From Patulibacter sp. SYSU D01012 (GTDB lineage Bacteria; Actinomycetota; Thermoleophilia; Solirubrobacterales; Solirubrobacteraceae), in contig NZ_JAFMTB010000001.1 of the NCBI RefSeq assembly GCF_017916475.1, forward strand, positions 1,202,849 to 1,266,848: a DNA stretch of 64,000 nt, in the 5' to 3' direction. The position numbers and the translations under genes were made by a program. The notes beneath the pieces are model-generated. The model was given only the letters and a program-made list of their open reading frames with translations, had not been told where the DNA came from and ran no database searches. Shown here piece by piece: positions 27,783 to 36,526 of this stretch (position 1 is its first letter; the number at the start of each line of letters is the position of its first letter).

Positions 27783-28561
27783 GCGCCCGCGCCCGCCGCA
27801 CCCTCGGCCGCGTCCTGGCCGTCGCCACCCCGCTCGCGCTCATCGCGATCTGGTGGGCGTGGTCCGGCTCCGCCGAGAGCTTCTACTTCCCGCCGCTGAA
27901 GGACATCCTCGACACGTTCGTCGACGTGTGGCTGGGGCCGCGCCTGGTCGACGACGTCCTGCCCAGCCTGCGCCGCCTGGCGCTCGGGTACGCGCTCGCC
28001 GCGCTGCTCGGCGTCGGCCTGGGCGTCCTCCTCGGCCGCGCCCCCGGCGTGCGCCGCGCGACCGGCCCGATCCTCGAGTTCCTGCGCGCGATCCCGCCGC
28101 CGCTGCTCATCCCCGTCGGCATGCTCGTGCTCGGCGTCGGCGACGGCATGAAGGTCGCGGTGATCGCGCTCGTCTGCCTGTTCCCGGTGCTGCTGAACAC
28201 GACCGACGGCGTCCGCGGCGTCGACCCCGTGCTGCTCGACACCGGCCGCACGTACGGCCTGTCGCGCGCCACGACGCTGCGGCGGATCGTGCTGCCGGCC
28301 GCCGCGCCCCAGATCGTCGCGGGCCTGCGGACGAGCCTGGGCATGGCGCTCATCCTCATGGTCATCTCCGAGATGGTCGCGAGCCAGAACGGGATCGGGT
28401 TCACCATCCTGCAGGCCCAGCGGACCTTCGCCCTGCCCGAGATGTGGTCGGGGATCCTGCTGCTCGGGATCCTCGGCGTCGTCCTGAACGCCCTCTTCGC
28501 GCTCGTCGAGCGCCGCGCGCTGCGGTGGCAGCGCGGGGCCCGCCGGCGCCAGAACGCCTAG
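27779..28561 (+). CDS. ABC transporter permease 2 (SsuC/TauC-like)
   Basis: A 260-residue paralogue of the preceding permease, starting at an ATGA overlap. The EAA loop reads LDTGRTYGLSRATTLRRIVLP. The N-terminus WWAWSGSAESFYFPPLKDIL is typical of SsuC-like permeases. Most SsuBAC-type importers use one permease as a homodimer; here two different permeases are coupled, so the channel is probably a heterodimer. Confidence 0.9.
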   Translation: MSARARRTLGRVLAVATPLALIAIWWAWSGSAESFYFPPLKDILDTFVDVWLGPRLVDDVLPSLRRLALGYALAALLGVGLGVLLGRAPGVRRATGPILEFLRAIPPPLLIPVGMLVLGVGDGMKVAVIALVCLFPVLLNTTDGVRGVDPVLLDTGRTYGLSRATTLRRIVLPAAAPQIVAGLRTSLGMALILMVISEMVASQNGIGFTILQAQRTFALPEMWSGILLLGILGVVLNALFALVERRALRWQRGARRRQNA

Positions 28562-28570
28562 GAGCCCACC

Positions 28571-29329
28571 GTGCTCGAGATCCGCGACCTGCACATGGCC
28601 TACGGCGACTCCGTGGCCGTCGACAACGTGACGATGACCGTCGAGGACGGCGAGCTCGTCTGCGTCGTCGGCCCGTCCGGCGCCGGCAAGACGACCCTGC
28701 TGCGCTGCATCGCCGGGCTGCAGGCCCCGACGGCGGGCGAGGTCGTCCTCGGCGGGCGCCGCGTCACCGAGCCGCCGCCCGAGCTGGCGGTCGTCTTCCA
28801 GGAGTACGGGCGCTCGCTCATGCCCTGGATGACGGTGCGCGACAACGTGGCGCTGCCCCTGCTGCGCACCGTGCCGAGGGCCGAGCGCGCGCAGCGCGTC
28901 GATCGCGCCCTGGACGCCGTCGGCCTGTCGGCCGCCGTCGACCGCCACCCCTGGCAGCTCTCCGGCGGCATGCAGCAGCGCGTGGCGATCGCCCGCGCGC
29001 TGGCGTACCAGCCGCAGCTGCTGCTCATGGACGAGCCGTTCGCCTCGGTCGACGCGCAGACGCGCGCCGACCTGGAGGACCTCGTCCTGCGCCTGCGTGC
29101 CGAGTACGGGATGACCGTGCTCTTCGTGACGCACGACATCGACGAGGCCGTCTACCTGGGCGACCGCGTCGTGATCCTCGAGCCGTCCCCGACGGCGGTC
29201 CGCGAGTCGCTCCGGGTCGACCTGCCGTCCCCGCGGGACCAGATCACCACGAAGGAGCTGCCCGCCTTCGCGACGCTCCGGGCGCACGTCTACCGTCAGA
29301 TCAAGCGAGACAAGGAGGCCGCCGCATGA
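28571..29329 (+). CDS. ABC transporter ATP-binding protein (SsuB/TauB-like)
   Basis: The motifs are Walker A GPSGAGKTT, Q-loop VFQEYGRSLMPW, signature LSGGMQQRV, Walker B LLLMDEPFASVD, and H-loop FVTHDIDEAVYLGDRV. It has 252 residues and starts with GTG 28571, nine bases after the second permease. The Q-loop and C-terminus match the nitrate/sulfonate importer subfamily. The stop overlaps the next gene as ATGA. Confidence 0.92.
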   Translation: MLEIRDLHMAYGDSVAVDNVTMTVEDGELVCVVGPSGAGKTTLLRCIAGLQAPTAGEVVLGGRRVTEPPPELAVVFQEYGRSLMPWMTVRDNVALPLLRTVPRAERAQRVDRALDAVGLSAAVDRHPWQLSGGMQQRVAIARALAYQPQLLLMDEPFASVDAQTRADLEDLVLRLRAEYGMTVLFVTHDIDEAVYLGDRVVILEPSPTAVRESLRVDLPSPRDQITTKELPAFATLRAHVYRQIKRDKEAAA

Positions 29330-30303
29330 AGGCAGCCCTGATCGTCGAGCGCGGCGGGCCCGAGGGCCGCGTCGTCGCCGAGCACCCCGAGCCGCAGCCC
29401 GGTCCGGGCGAGGCCGTCGTCCGCGTGCGCGCGGTCGGCCTGAACCACCTGGACATCTTCGTGCGGCGCGGGGTCGCCGGCAAGCACCTGCCCCTGCCGC
29501 ACGTCTCGGGCGGCGACATCGCGGGCGAGGTGCACGCGCTCGGCGAGGGCGTCACGGGCGTGCAGGTCGGCCAGCGCGTGCTCGTCGATCCGCTCGTCGA
29601 CAACAAGGCGCTGGGCGAGGACCTGCCCGGCGGCCTGGCCGAGTACGCGGTCGCCCCGGCGAAGAACCTGATCCCGCTGCCCGACGCGGTGACCTTCGAG
29701 CAGGCGGCGTCGCTGCCGATCGCGTACGGCACCGCCCTGCGCATGCTCATCACGCGCGGCCGGCTGCAGGCCGGCGAGACCGTCGCGATCCTCGGCGCGT
29801 CCGGCGGCGTCGGCGTCGCGTGCGTGCAGATCGCCAAGCTGACGGGCGCGAAGGTCATCGCGTGCGCCGGCACGCAGGAGAAGCTCGACCGCCTGCAGGC
29901 CCTGGGCGCCGACGTCCTCGTGAACTACCGCGAGGAGGACTTCTCCAAGCGGATCTGGACCGAGACCGGCAAGACCGGCGTCGACATGATGGTCGACTAC
30001 ACCGGCGCCGACACGTGGGAGGGCTCGGTCCGCGCGACGAAGGTCGGCGGCCGCATCGTCACCTGCGGCGCGACGTCGGGCTACGACGTCTCGATGTTCC
30101 TGCCCTACGTCTGGGTGCGCGAGATCGACATCCTCGGCTCGAACGCCTGGACGCGCGACGACCTGCAGCAGCTGCTGGACTGGATCGGCGAGGGCAAGCT
30201 GGAGCCCGTCGTCCACGGCGTCTTCCCGCTCGAGGAGATCCACGAGGCCGAGCGGCTGCTCGAGGACCGCGAGGTCTTCGGCAAGGTCCTGGTCCGCCCG
30301 TGA
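29326..30303 (+). CDS. medium-chain dehydrogenase/reductase (quinone oxidoreductase or zinc alcohol dehydrogenase family)
   Basis: A GroES-like N-terminal domain (LNHLDIFVRRGVAGKHLPLPHVSGGDIAGEV) is followed by a Rossmann domain with ILGASGGVGVACVQIAKLTGA. The usual catalytic zinc Cys/His pair at the N-terminus is replaced by NHLD and HVSGGD, and the four-Cys structural zinc loop is missing, so the enzyme is probably zinc-free. It has 325 residues. It resembles NADPH:quinone or acryloyl/crotonyl-CoA reductase-like members. It is translationally coupled on both sides. Confidence 0.85.
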   Translation: MKAALIVERGGPEGRVVAEHPEPQPGPGEAVVRVRAVGLNHLDIFVRRGVAGKHLPLPHVSGGDIAGEVHALGEGVTGVQVGQRVLVDPLVDNKALGEDLPGGLAEYAVAPAKNLIPLPDAVTFEQAASLPIAYGTALRMLITRGRLQAGETVAILGASGGVGVACVQIAKLTGAKVIACAGTQEKLDRLQALGADVLVNYREEDFSKRIWTETGKTGVDMMVDYTGADTWEGSVRATKVGGRIVTCGATSGYDVSMFLPYVWVREIDILGSNAWTRDDLQQLLDWIGEGKLEPVVHGVFPLEEIHEAERLLEDREVFGKVLVRP

Positions 30304-31886
30304 CCCCGCCCGCCCCGGACGCCGCCGCCCGCGAGCACAACCTCGCGGACGTCCTGCTGCGGGACGCCCTGGCGCGCACGCCGGACGCGACGGCGATCGT
30401 CCAGGGCGACCGCGCGCTGTCCTTCGCCGCGCTCGACGCGCGCGCGGGGGAGGCCGCCGCGCGGCTGCGGACGCTCGGGGTGGCCCCGGGCGACCGCGTC
30501 GCGCTGCTGTACCCGAACGACCCCGGCTACCTCGTCGCCTTCCTGGGCGTGCTGCGCGCCGGGGCGGTCGTCGTCCCGCTCTCGTCGCGCTCGGGCCGCA
30601 CCGCGCTCGGCGTCGCGCTGGAGGACGCCGCGCCGCGGCTGGTCCTGGCGCACCCGGACCTGGTCGCGCTGGCGCGCGAGCTGCGCCCCGACGCGCTCGT
30701 GGCCCCCGCCGACGGCCCGTGGCGCGACGCCGCCGGCGCCGAGGCCGGCGCCCCGGGCCCGGACGCGGACCGCAGCACCGCGCCGGTGCGTCCCGACGAC
30801 GTCTGCATGCAGCCCTACACGTCCGGCTCCACGGGCCGGCCGAAGGGCTGCGAGCTCTCCCACCGCGGGCAGGCGTGGAACGCCCGCGCCAGCCGCGCCG
30901 CGTGGTCGATCGGGCCCACCGACCGCGGCCTGGCGGCCGCGCCGCTCTACCACGCCAACGCGATGATCTGCGTGGTCGAGCCCTGCCTGCTGGGCGGCGG
31001 CACGATCGTCCTGGCGGAGGACCCGGCGCCCGCCGCGATCCCCGCGACGATCGAGCGCCACGCCTGCACGTACACCACCGGCGTCCCCGCGACGTACGAG
31101 ATGCTGCTGCGCGCGGGCGAGGACGAGGCGCGCGACCTGTCGTCGCTGCGCTTCGTCGTCTGCGGCTCCGCGCCGCTCAGTCCGGAGCTGACACGGCGCA
31201 TCACCGGGCACCTGGGCGTGCCGGTCGTCGAGGCGTACGGCCTGACGGAGGGCGGCCCGCAGGTGCTCGTCAACACGCCCGAGGACCCGGGCGTGCCCGG
31301 CAGCGCCGGCCGGCCGATCGGCGACGGCGAGGTCGCGCTGTCCGCGCTCGACACGCCCGCCGACGCGACGGACCCCGCGCCCGTCCCCGACGGCGAGGTC
31401 GGCGAGCTGTGGGTGCGCAACCCCGGCGTGCTGCTGCGCTACCACGGCCTGCCGGAGCAGACGGCGGCGAAGGTCACGCCGAGCGGCTGGCTGCGCACGG
31501 GCGACCTGGCGCGCCGCGACGCCGAGGGCCGGTACTTCATCGCCGGCCGCCGCGACGACGCGCTGAGCGTCGGCGGCGAGACCGTGCACCCGCTCGAGGT
31601 CGAGACGCTGCTGCGCCGCGCGCCCGGCGTCCACTCCGCGGCGGTCGTCGGCGTGCCGCACGCCGTGAAGGGCCAGGTGCCCGTCGCGTTCGTCGTCCCG
31701 CGCGACCCCGCGGCGGCGCCGACGGCGCAGGAGCTGAAGGACTTCACGCTGCGGGAGGGCGCGCCCTACGCGCACCCGCGGCACGTCTGGATCGTCGAGG
31801 ACCTGCCCCTGAGCGGTCCCGGCAAGGTCGACAAGCGGGCGCTGACGGCCGAGGCCGCGCGCCGCACCGAGGAGGAGGCCGCGTGA
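30300..31886 (+). CDS. AMP-dependent acyl-CoA synthetase
   Basis: Activates a carboxylic acid with ATP and CoA. The phosphate-binding motif is YTSGSTGRPKGCELSH; AYGLTEGGPQ and GWLRTGDLARRDAEGRYFIAGR follow. The conserved C-terminal catalytic Lys is in SGPGKVDKRAL. It has 528 residues. GTG 30300 overlaps the previous stop as GTGA. In this operon it probably activates the imported compound or a breakdown product to its CoA thioester. Confidence 0.9.
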   Translation: MTPPAPDAAAREHNLADVLLRDALARTPDATAIVQGDRALSFAALDARAGEAAARLRTLGVAPGDRVALLYPNDPGYLVAFLGVLRAGAVVVPLSSRSGRTALGVALEDAAPRLVLAHPDLVALARELRPDALVAPADGPWRDAAGAEAGAPGPDADRSTAPVRPDDVCMQPYTSGSTGRPKGCELSHRGQAWNARASRAAWSIGPTDRGLAAAPLYHANAMICVVEPCLLGGGTIVLAEDPAPAAIPATIERHACTYTTGVPATYEMLLRAGEDEARDLSSLRFVVCGSAPLSPELTRRITGHLGVPVVEAYGLTEGGPQVLVNTPEDPGVPGSAGRPIGDGEVALSALDTPADATDPAPVPDGEVGELWVRNPGVLLRYHGLPEQTAAKVTPSGWLRTGDLARRDAEGRYFIAGRRDDALSVGGETVHPLEVETLLRRAPGVHSAAVVGVPHAVKGQVPVAFVVPRDPAAAPTAQELKDFTLREGAPYAHPRHVWIVEDLPLSGPGKVDKRALTAEAARRTEEEAA

Positions 31887-32311
31887 GCGCGACCGAGATG
31901 GCCCTGGACGAGACCGAGCTGCGGCGGATCGTCGAGACCCCGCCGCTGCACCGCTGGCTCGGCATCGCGCTGACGGAGGCCCGCCCGGGCGAGGTCGTGA
32001 TCGAGCTGCCCTACCGCGAGGAGCTGCTCGCCACGCCGGAGCCCGAGAACGGCTACGTGCACGGGGGGATCGTCGCCACGCTGCTCGACCTGGCGGGCGA
32101 CTTCGCCCTGGCGACCCTCGTGGGGCGCGGCATCCCGACGATCGACCTGCGCGTGGACTACCTGCGCCCGGCGCTGCCCGGCCGCGCGCTGCGGGCGACG
32201 GGCACCGTCGTGCGCTGCGGCCGCCGCCTGGGCGTGGCCGACGCCGTCGTCGTGGACGCGGAGGACGGGCGCCAGCTCGCCGTCGCGCGCGGCGCCTGGG
32301 CCACGGGCTGA
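31883..32311 (+). CDS. hotdog-fold thioesterase (PaaI-like)
   Basis: A 142-residue hotdog protein with ENGYVHGGIVATLLDLAGDFAL, the PaaI-type HGG motif with a following catalytic Asp, then DLRVDYLRPALPGRAL. It probably hydrolyses a CoA thioester, such as a dead-end product of the preceding ligase. GTG 31883 overlaps its stop. It is the last gene of the operon; a GGCCC-CGCA-GGGCC hairpin follows in the short gap to the convergent dacB-like gene. Confidence 0.9.
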   Translation: MSATEMALDETELRRIVETPPLHRWLGIALTEARPGEVVIELPYREELLATPEPENGYVHGGIVATLLDLAGDFALATLVGRGIPTIDLRVDYLRPALPGRALRATGTVVRCGRRLGVADAVVVDAEDGRQLAVARGAWATG

Positions 32312-32376
32312 GGGGCGCGTCGGCGGACGGCCCCGCAGGGCCGCGGTCGTCCGGCGTCGATCGCGGCGCCCGGCGA

Positions 32377-33684
32377 CTACCCGACGGACGCGAGGCGCGC
32401 GACGAAGCGGTCCTGGAAGCGGTGCGCCGCGTAGGTCGTGCCGCTGTTCTGCAGGATCGCGAAGGCGACGTCGCGGCCGCGCCGGGTGCGGCAGAAGCCG
32501 GCGAGGGCGGACACGCCGTTGAGCGTCCCCGTCTTCGCCTGGCAGCGCCCGACCGCGGCGGTGCCGCGCATCCGGCGGGCCAGCGTGCCCGTGCGGCCCG
32601 CCTGCGGGAGCGCCGCGCGCAGCACCGGGCCCGTCGTCGCGTCGTCGTTCAGGCGCAGCAGCAGCCGCGTCACCATCGTCGGCGACACGGCGTTCGTGCG
32701 CGACAGCCCGGAGCCGTCGTAGATCCGCGGGGCCGCGCCCAGGACCGGGCCGAGCGTCGCCCGCAGGCGCCGGCCGCCGGCCTGCGTGGTGGCCGCGCCC
32801 GCCTCGGCGCCCGCGCCGGCGCAGGCGAGCTCCTGGGGTGCGGGGGCGTAGCCGGCGGGCGCGGGCAGCGCGAGCACCGGCGGCAGCCCCGCCGCGACCC
32901 GGCAGGCGGACTCCACGCCGTCGCGGGCGACGAGATCCTTCAGCAGCGTCTCGGCGTAGAAGTTGTCCGACGGCCCGAGCGTGGCGGCGGCCAGGCGGGC
33001 CAGCGGCGGCCCCTGCACGCCGGCGAGCGTCGGGGCATCGCTCGGCGCGGCGCCCGCGCCGAGCTTGCCGCGGGCCTTCAGGCCCGCGGCGTTGAGGCCC
33101 GAGCGGAAGACCGAGGCCGCGCGCTGCGCCGGATCGGTGCCGGCGCCGCGGTCGACGGTCAGCGCGCCGAGACGCCCGCCCATGTCGCGGTCGGTCCCGC
33201 GGCCGGTGCGCGCCGCGCCGCGCCAGTCGTCGAAGGCGGTGTCGTCGGCGAGCACGCGGCCGTCCAGGCGCGTGACGCCGAGGGCCGCCAGCGCCTCGGC
33301 GGTCTGCCCGGCCAGCCCGCGGACGGTCGCCGACGTGAGCGTCGGGTCGCCGCCGCCCACCAGGTACAGGTCGCCGACCCACGCCGTGCCGTCGGCCGCG
33401 CCCGTCGCCACCACCCGCGTCCGCGGCGTCCACTCGGGGCCGAGCATCCGCAGCGCCGTCCCGACGGTGAAGAGCTTCGTGACCGACGCCGGGATGCGCC
33501 GCACGTCGCCGCCGCGGCTGAGCAGCGTGCGGCCGCTGCGGGCGTCGACGACGACCAGACCCGAGCGCGCCCCCAGCCCGGCCGTCGACGGCATCGCGGC
33601 GGACGCCGTGCCGACGACGGCGAGGGACAGCACGGTGGCGGCCGCGGCGGCGGCACGGACGGCGGTCGGGCGCAGGCGGGGCAT
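32377..33684 (-). CDS. dacB: D-alanyl-D-alanine carboxypeptidase/endopeptidase (PBP4 family, DacB)
   Basis: A cell-wall peptidase of the serine PBP type. It has an N-terminal Ala-rich signal peptide. The active-site motifs are SVTK (in IPASVTKLFTVG), SDN (in GPSDNFYAETL) and KTG (in CQAKTGTLNG). At 435 residues with the long insert between the first two motifs, it fits family S13. ATG 33684 is chosen over the upstream in-frame ATG at 33711 because a -10-like element lies just before it. It is convergent with the GntR operon. Confidence 0.92.
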   Translation of the reverse strand: MPRLRPTAVRAAAAAATVLSLAVVGTASAAMPSTAGLGARSGLVVVDARSGRTLLSRGGDVRRIPASVTKLFTVGTALRMLGPEWTPRTRVVATGAADGTAWVGDLYLVGGGDPTLTSATVRGLAGQTAEALAALGVTRLDGRVLADDTAFDDWRGAARTGRGTDRDMGGRLGALTVDRGAGTDPAQRAASVFRSGLNAAGLKARGKLGAGAAPSDAPTLAGVQGPPLARLAAATLGPSDNFYAETLLKDLVARDGVESACRVAAGLPPVLALPAPAGYAPAPQELACAGAGAEAGAATTQAGGRRLRATLGPVLGAAPRIYDGSGLSRTNAVSPTMVTRLLLRLNDDATTGPVLRAALPQAGRTGTLARRMRGTAAVGRCQAKTGTLNGVSALAGFCRTRRGRDVAFAILQNSGTTYAAHRFQDRFVARLASVG

Positions 33685-33693
33685 CGCCGCGGC

Positions 33694-33699
33694 AGGGTA
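33694..33699 (-). promoter_or_regulatory. -10 element TACCCT before dacB
   Basis: On the - strand TACCCT ends nine bases before ATG 33684. The short distance implies no or almost no leader. It also lies between the two possible starts, which argues against the longer protein. Confidence 0.4.
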
Positions 33700-33726
33700 C
33701 CGGCCGCGCACCGCTCCGGCGCCGGG

Positions 33727-34875
33727 TCAGGCGGGCAGGGCGGGGTGGACGCCGCTGCGCCAGCGGGCGTCCTCGTCGATGCGCGCCCGGTGCAGCGGCA
33801 CGCGGCCCAGGCCCTTCAGCCGCACGCGACCGATGCCGGTCCACGCGATGCCGGCCTGGTCGCCGACCCGCGTGCGCGTGGCGTCGTCGGCCAGGACGCT
33901 CTCGGGGCGCGCGGTGGCGCAGACGCGGGCGGCGCGGTTGACGGCCGGACCGAACCAGTCGCCGGCGCGGGGGACGGCGTCGCCGGTCGCCACGCCCGCG
34001 CGCAGCCGCGGGAAGTCCTCCTCGGCGGCCACCCGCTCCTGCAGCGCGAGCATGGAGTGCAGGACGGGGAGGGGGCGCGGGCCCTCGAGCATCACCGCGT
34101 CGCCGATCGTCTTGACCACCCGCACGCCGTCGCCGCACGCCTCGCGGGCCAGCTCGCCGAGCCGCCCCGCGACGTCGCCGAGCACGCCGGCACCCAGGCG
34201 CTCGCCCATGCGCGTGTAGCCGACGACGTCGGCGAACCCGATCGAGACGGCGGTCGCGCCCGCGACCCGGCCGCCGGCGATCGCGTCGTCGTGGAGCTCG
34301 ACCACGTCGAGCTGCGCCAGGGCGTGCGCGCGGACGAGCAGGCCCACGGACTCCGCCATGTAGGCGTTGACCGGCTCGGCCGCGGCGGCCAGGCGGGCGG
34401 CCAGCGCGGCCTCGGTGTCGCCCGTCCGGGTCAGCGCGGAGCCCATGCCGATGATCGCGGCGGAGCCCAGACGGCCGGCGTGCTCGCCGAGCGCGCGGCA
34501 CAGCTCGACGATCGCGTCGGCGTCCATGCCGGCGTCGGTCATCGCGGCGACGAGCGCGGGCAGCGCCTCGTCGCGGGCCTCCCAGACGAGCTCGTGCTCC
34601 TCGGGGATGGGGACCTCGGACGCCTGCAGCACCCGCTCGAACAGCTCGGGGTCGACGCCGGTGGCGGCGACGAGATCCAACGTCGAGCGGTCGGGCGTGC
34701 CCCGCAGCACGGCCTGCACCGACAGGAGCGGCAGGCGCCCGGCGCGCGCGGCGGCGCGGATCTCCTCGACGTCGTGGCCGTCGCGGAGCAGGCGGGCGAC
34801 GAGGGCGCGGCGCGCCCGCAGCGCGTCGCCGGTCAGGCCCGCGACCAGGTCGGCGGGCGGCTCGGGCCCGCTCAC
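33727..34875 (-). CDS. class III adenylate/guanylate cyclase with N-terminal regulatory domain
   Basis: The C-terminal catalytic domain (about 195-370) has the first metal Asp in GFADVVGYT, the second in VKTIGDAVM (which also carries the purine-specifying Lys), and GPAVNRAARV with the transition-state Asn and Arg. All needed residues seem present, so the enzyme should be active. The helical N-terminal part (about 1-190) resembles the autoinhibitory domain of mycobacterial Rv1264, a pH-sensing holocyclase; that match is from memory of the family and needs a profile search. No membrane segment. GTG 34875 overlaps the aminotransferase stop. Length 382. Confidence 0.85.
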   Translation of the reverse strand: MSGPEPPADLVAGLTGDALRARRALVARLLRDGHDVEEIRAAARAGRLPLLSVQAVLRGTPDRSTLDLVAATGVDPELFERVLQASEVPIPEEHELVWEARDEALPALVAAMTDAGMDADAIVELCRALGEHAGRLGSAAIIGMGSALTRTGDTEAALAARLAAAAEPVNAYMAESVGLLVRAHALAQLDVVELHDDAIAGGRVAGATAVSIGFADVVGYTRMGERLGAGVLGDVAGRLGELAREACGDGVRVVKTIGDAVMLEGPRPLPVLHSMLALQERVAAEEDFPRLRAGVATGDAVPRAGDWFGPAVNRAARVCATARPESVLADDATRTRVGDQAGIAWTGIGRVRLKGLGRVPLHRARIDEDARWRSGVHPALPA

Positions 34876-35984
34876 GCGTCCCGCCCGGCGCGCAGCACGG
34901 CCGCCACGCGCTGCGTCGTCGCGGCGTCCCGCACGCCCAGGCGCACGTGGTGCTCGTCGCCCAGCGGCGTGCCGCTCTGCACGGTGACGCCGCCGCGGGC
35001 CAGCGCCTCGTGCAGCGCGGCGCCGTCGCGGTCGGGGGCCCGGACCCACAGGGTGCACGACTGCGAGGGGTGCACGAGCAGGCCCAGGTCCGCGAGCGCG
35101 GCGGCCAGCTCGTCCCGCGCCGCGGCGTTGCGGCGCACGCGGCGGTCGACGACGTCGGGGGCGTGCCGCAGCGCGGCCAGCGCGCCGGCGAGCGCCAGGT
35201 CGGACAGGCCCAGCACGGGCGTCAGCGCGCGGAGCAGGTCCCGGGCATCGTCGCCGGGGCCTGCGACGGCGTAGCCGCAGCGCAGGCCGGCCAGCCCCCA
35301 CGCCTTCGAGAACGAGCGCACGACGACGAGCCGCGGGTGCGCGTCCGTCAGGCGCAGCGTGGCGTCCGGGTCCTCCGCGGTGACGAAGTCGCGCAGCGCC
35401 TCGTCGAGGACCACGACGACCCGCTCGGGCAGGCGGCCCAGCAGCTCCGCCAGGACGGGGGCGCGCAGCAGCTCGCCCGTCGGATCGTGCGGACTGCCGA
35501 GCACGACCATCCGCGTGCGCGGCGTGACCGCGGCGAGCAGGCGCTCGGGGTCGAGCGACGGCACGGTCACCGCACGGGCCCGGGCGTCGCGCGCCATCAG
35601 CGGGTAGAGCGGGTAGCCCGGCCACGGGAAGACGAGCTCGTCGTCCGGCCCGAGCAGCTCGTTCGCCGCGCGCGCCAGCAGGCCCGACGCGCCCTCGCCG
35701 ATCGCGATGCGCGCGGCGTCGACGCCGTGCCGCTCGGCGAGCGCGGAGCGCAGCGCCACGTCGCGCCCCTCGGCGTAGCGGTGCAGGCCGCGGCGGGCGT
35801 GGAACGTGATCGCGTCGACGACCTCGGGCGGCGGCAGCTCGTGCCAGGTCGTCCGGGACAGGTCGATCGGCTCGACGTGGGCCAGCGCCCGCGCGCGCCG
35901 CTCCTTCGCCTGCTCGCGCAGCCCGGAGTTGACCTCCTCCTCCGTCAGCCCCTCGAACTGGCGGTAGTACCCGAAGAGCCCCAT
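34872..35984 (-). CDS. HisC-like class I/II aminotransferase
   Basis: A fold-type I PLP enzyme of 370 residues. The PLP lysine is in RSFSKAWGLAGLRCGYAV; GEGASGLLARAANELL is the phosphate-binding turn, and LGSPHDPTGELL is a conserved loop (NPTG replaced by DPTG). It resembles histidinol-phosphate aminotransferases but is not near his genes, so it may use another amino acid. The N-terminus MGLFGYYRQFEGLTEEEVNSGLR is unusual and conserved-looking. It is coupled to the cyclase gene. Confidence 0.85.
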   Translation of the reverse strand: MGLFGYYRQFEGLTEEEVNSGLREQAKERRARALAHVEPIDLSRTTWHELPPPEVVDAITFHARRGLHRYAEGRDVALRSALAERHGVDAARIAIGEGASGLLARAANELLGPDDELVFPWPGYPLYPLMARDARARAVTVPSLDPERLLAAVTPRTRMVVLGSPHDPTGELLRAPVLAELLGRLPERVVVVLDEALRDFVTAEDPDATLRLTDAHPRLVVVRSFSKAWGLAGLRCGYAVAGPGDDARDLLRALTPVLGLSDLALAGALAALRHAPDVVDRRVRRNAAARDELAAALADLGLLVHPSQSCTLWVRAPDRDGAALHEALARGGVTVQSGTPLGDEHHVRLGVRDAATTQRVAAVLRAGRDA

Positions 35985-35991
35985 GCCGCGG

Positions 35992-36456
35992 CTAGACGCT
36001 CATGCCGGTCGGCTGCGCCCCGCCGAGCAGGAAGAACCAGACCGCGAAGATCGGCACGGCGACGAACGTGGCGAGCGCGAAGACGCGGCCCAGGACCCCG
36101 GCGCGCTGGTCGACGCCCGCGGCGCGGCGGACGAGGATCCACGCCGAGTCCAGCCGGCGCAGCAGCACGAGCGCGCCGAAGACGAAGGCCAGGACGAGCG
36201 CGAAGGCGACGAGGATCCACAGGCCCACGTTGTTCGACGCGACCTGCGAGGCGATCCACATCGCCGCGACGGGCAGCGGGCCCCAGACCGCGGCGGTCAG
36301 GAGCGCCATGAGCGCCAGCATCAGGACCGCGAGGACCTGGTCGACCACCAGGCGGGCGCGCGAGCCGCGCTGCGGCAGCCGGCCGTAGCGGATCGGCGCG
36401 GTGCCGGGACGGCGGCCGACGAAGAGGCCGCCGTTGTCGGTGGGGTCCGTGCGCAC
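35992..36456 (-). CDS. small membrane protein of unknown function
   Basis: I do not recognise a family. From GTG 36456 the product is 154 residues with about three to four hydrophobic segments (VLAVLMLALMALLTAAVW, GLWILVAFALVLAFVFGALVLL, VFALATFVAVPIFAVWFFLL). The N-terminus reads RTDPTDNGGLFVGRRPGTAPIRY. GTG 36456 is chosen because a TACGCT lies seven bases upstream. The gene ends eight bases before the aminotransferase, so the two may be cotranscribed with the cyclase. Confidence 0.65.
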   Translation of the reverse strand: MRTDPTDNGGLFVGRRPGTAPIRYGRLPQRGSRARLVVDQVLAVLMLALMALLTAAVWGPLPVAAMWIASQVASNNVGLWILVAFALVLAFVFGALVLLRRLDSAWILVRRAAGVDQRAGVLGRVFALATFVAVPIFAVWFFLLGGAQPTGMSV

Positions 36457-36463
36457 GCCCCGA

Positions 36464-36469
36464 AGCGTA
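36464..36469 (-). promoter_or_regulatory. -10 element TACGCT, leaderless start
   Basis: On the - strand TACGCT ends seven bases before GTG 36456. It suggests a leaderless transcript for the membrane protein, aminotransferase and cyclase unit. Confidence 0.5.
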
Positions 36470-36526
36470 CCCCGCACAGCCCCGCCGGCGTGCGGGACGG
36501 CACACGGCGCGCCGTCCCGCCGCCGC

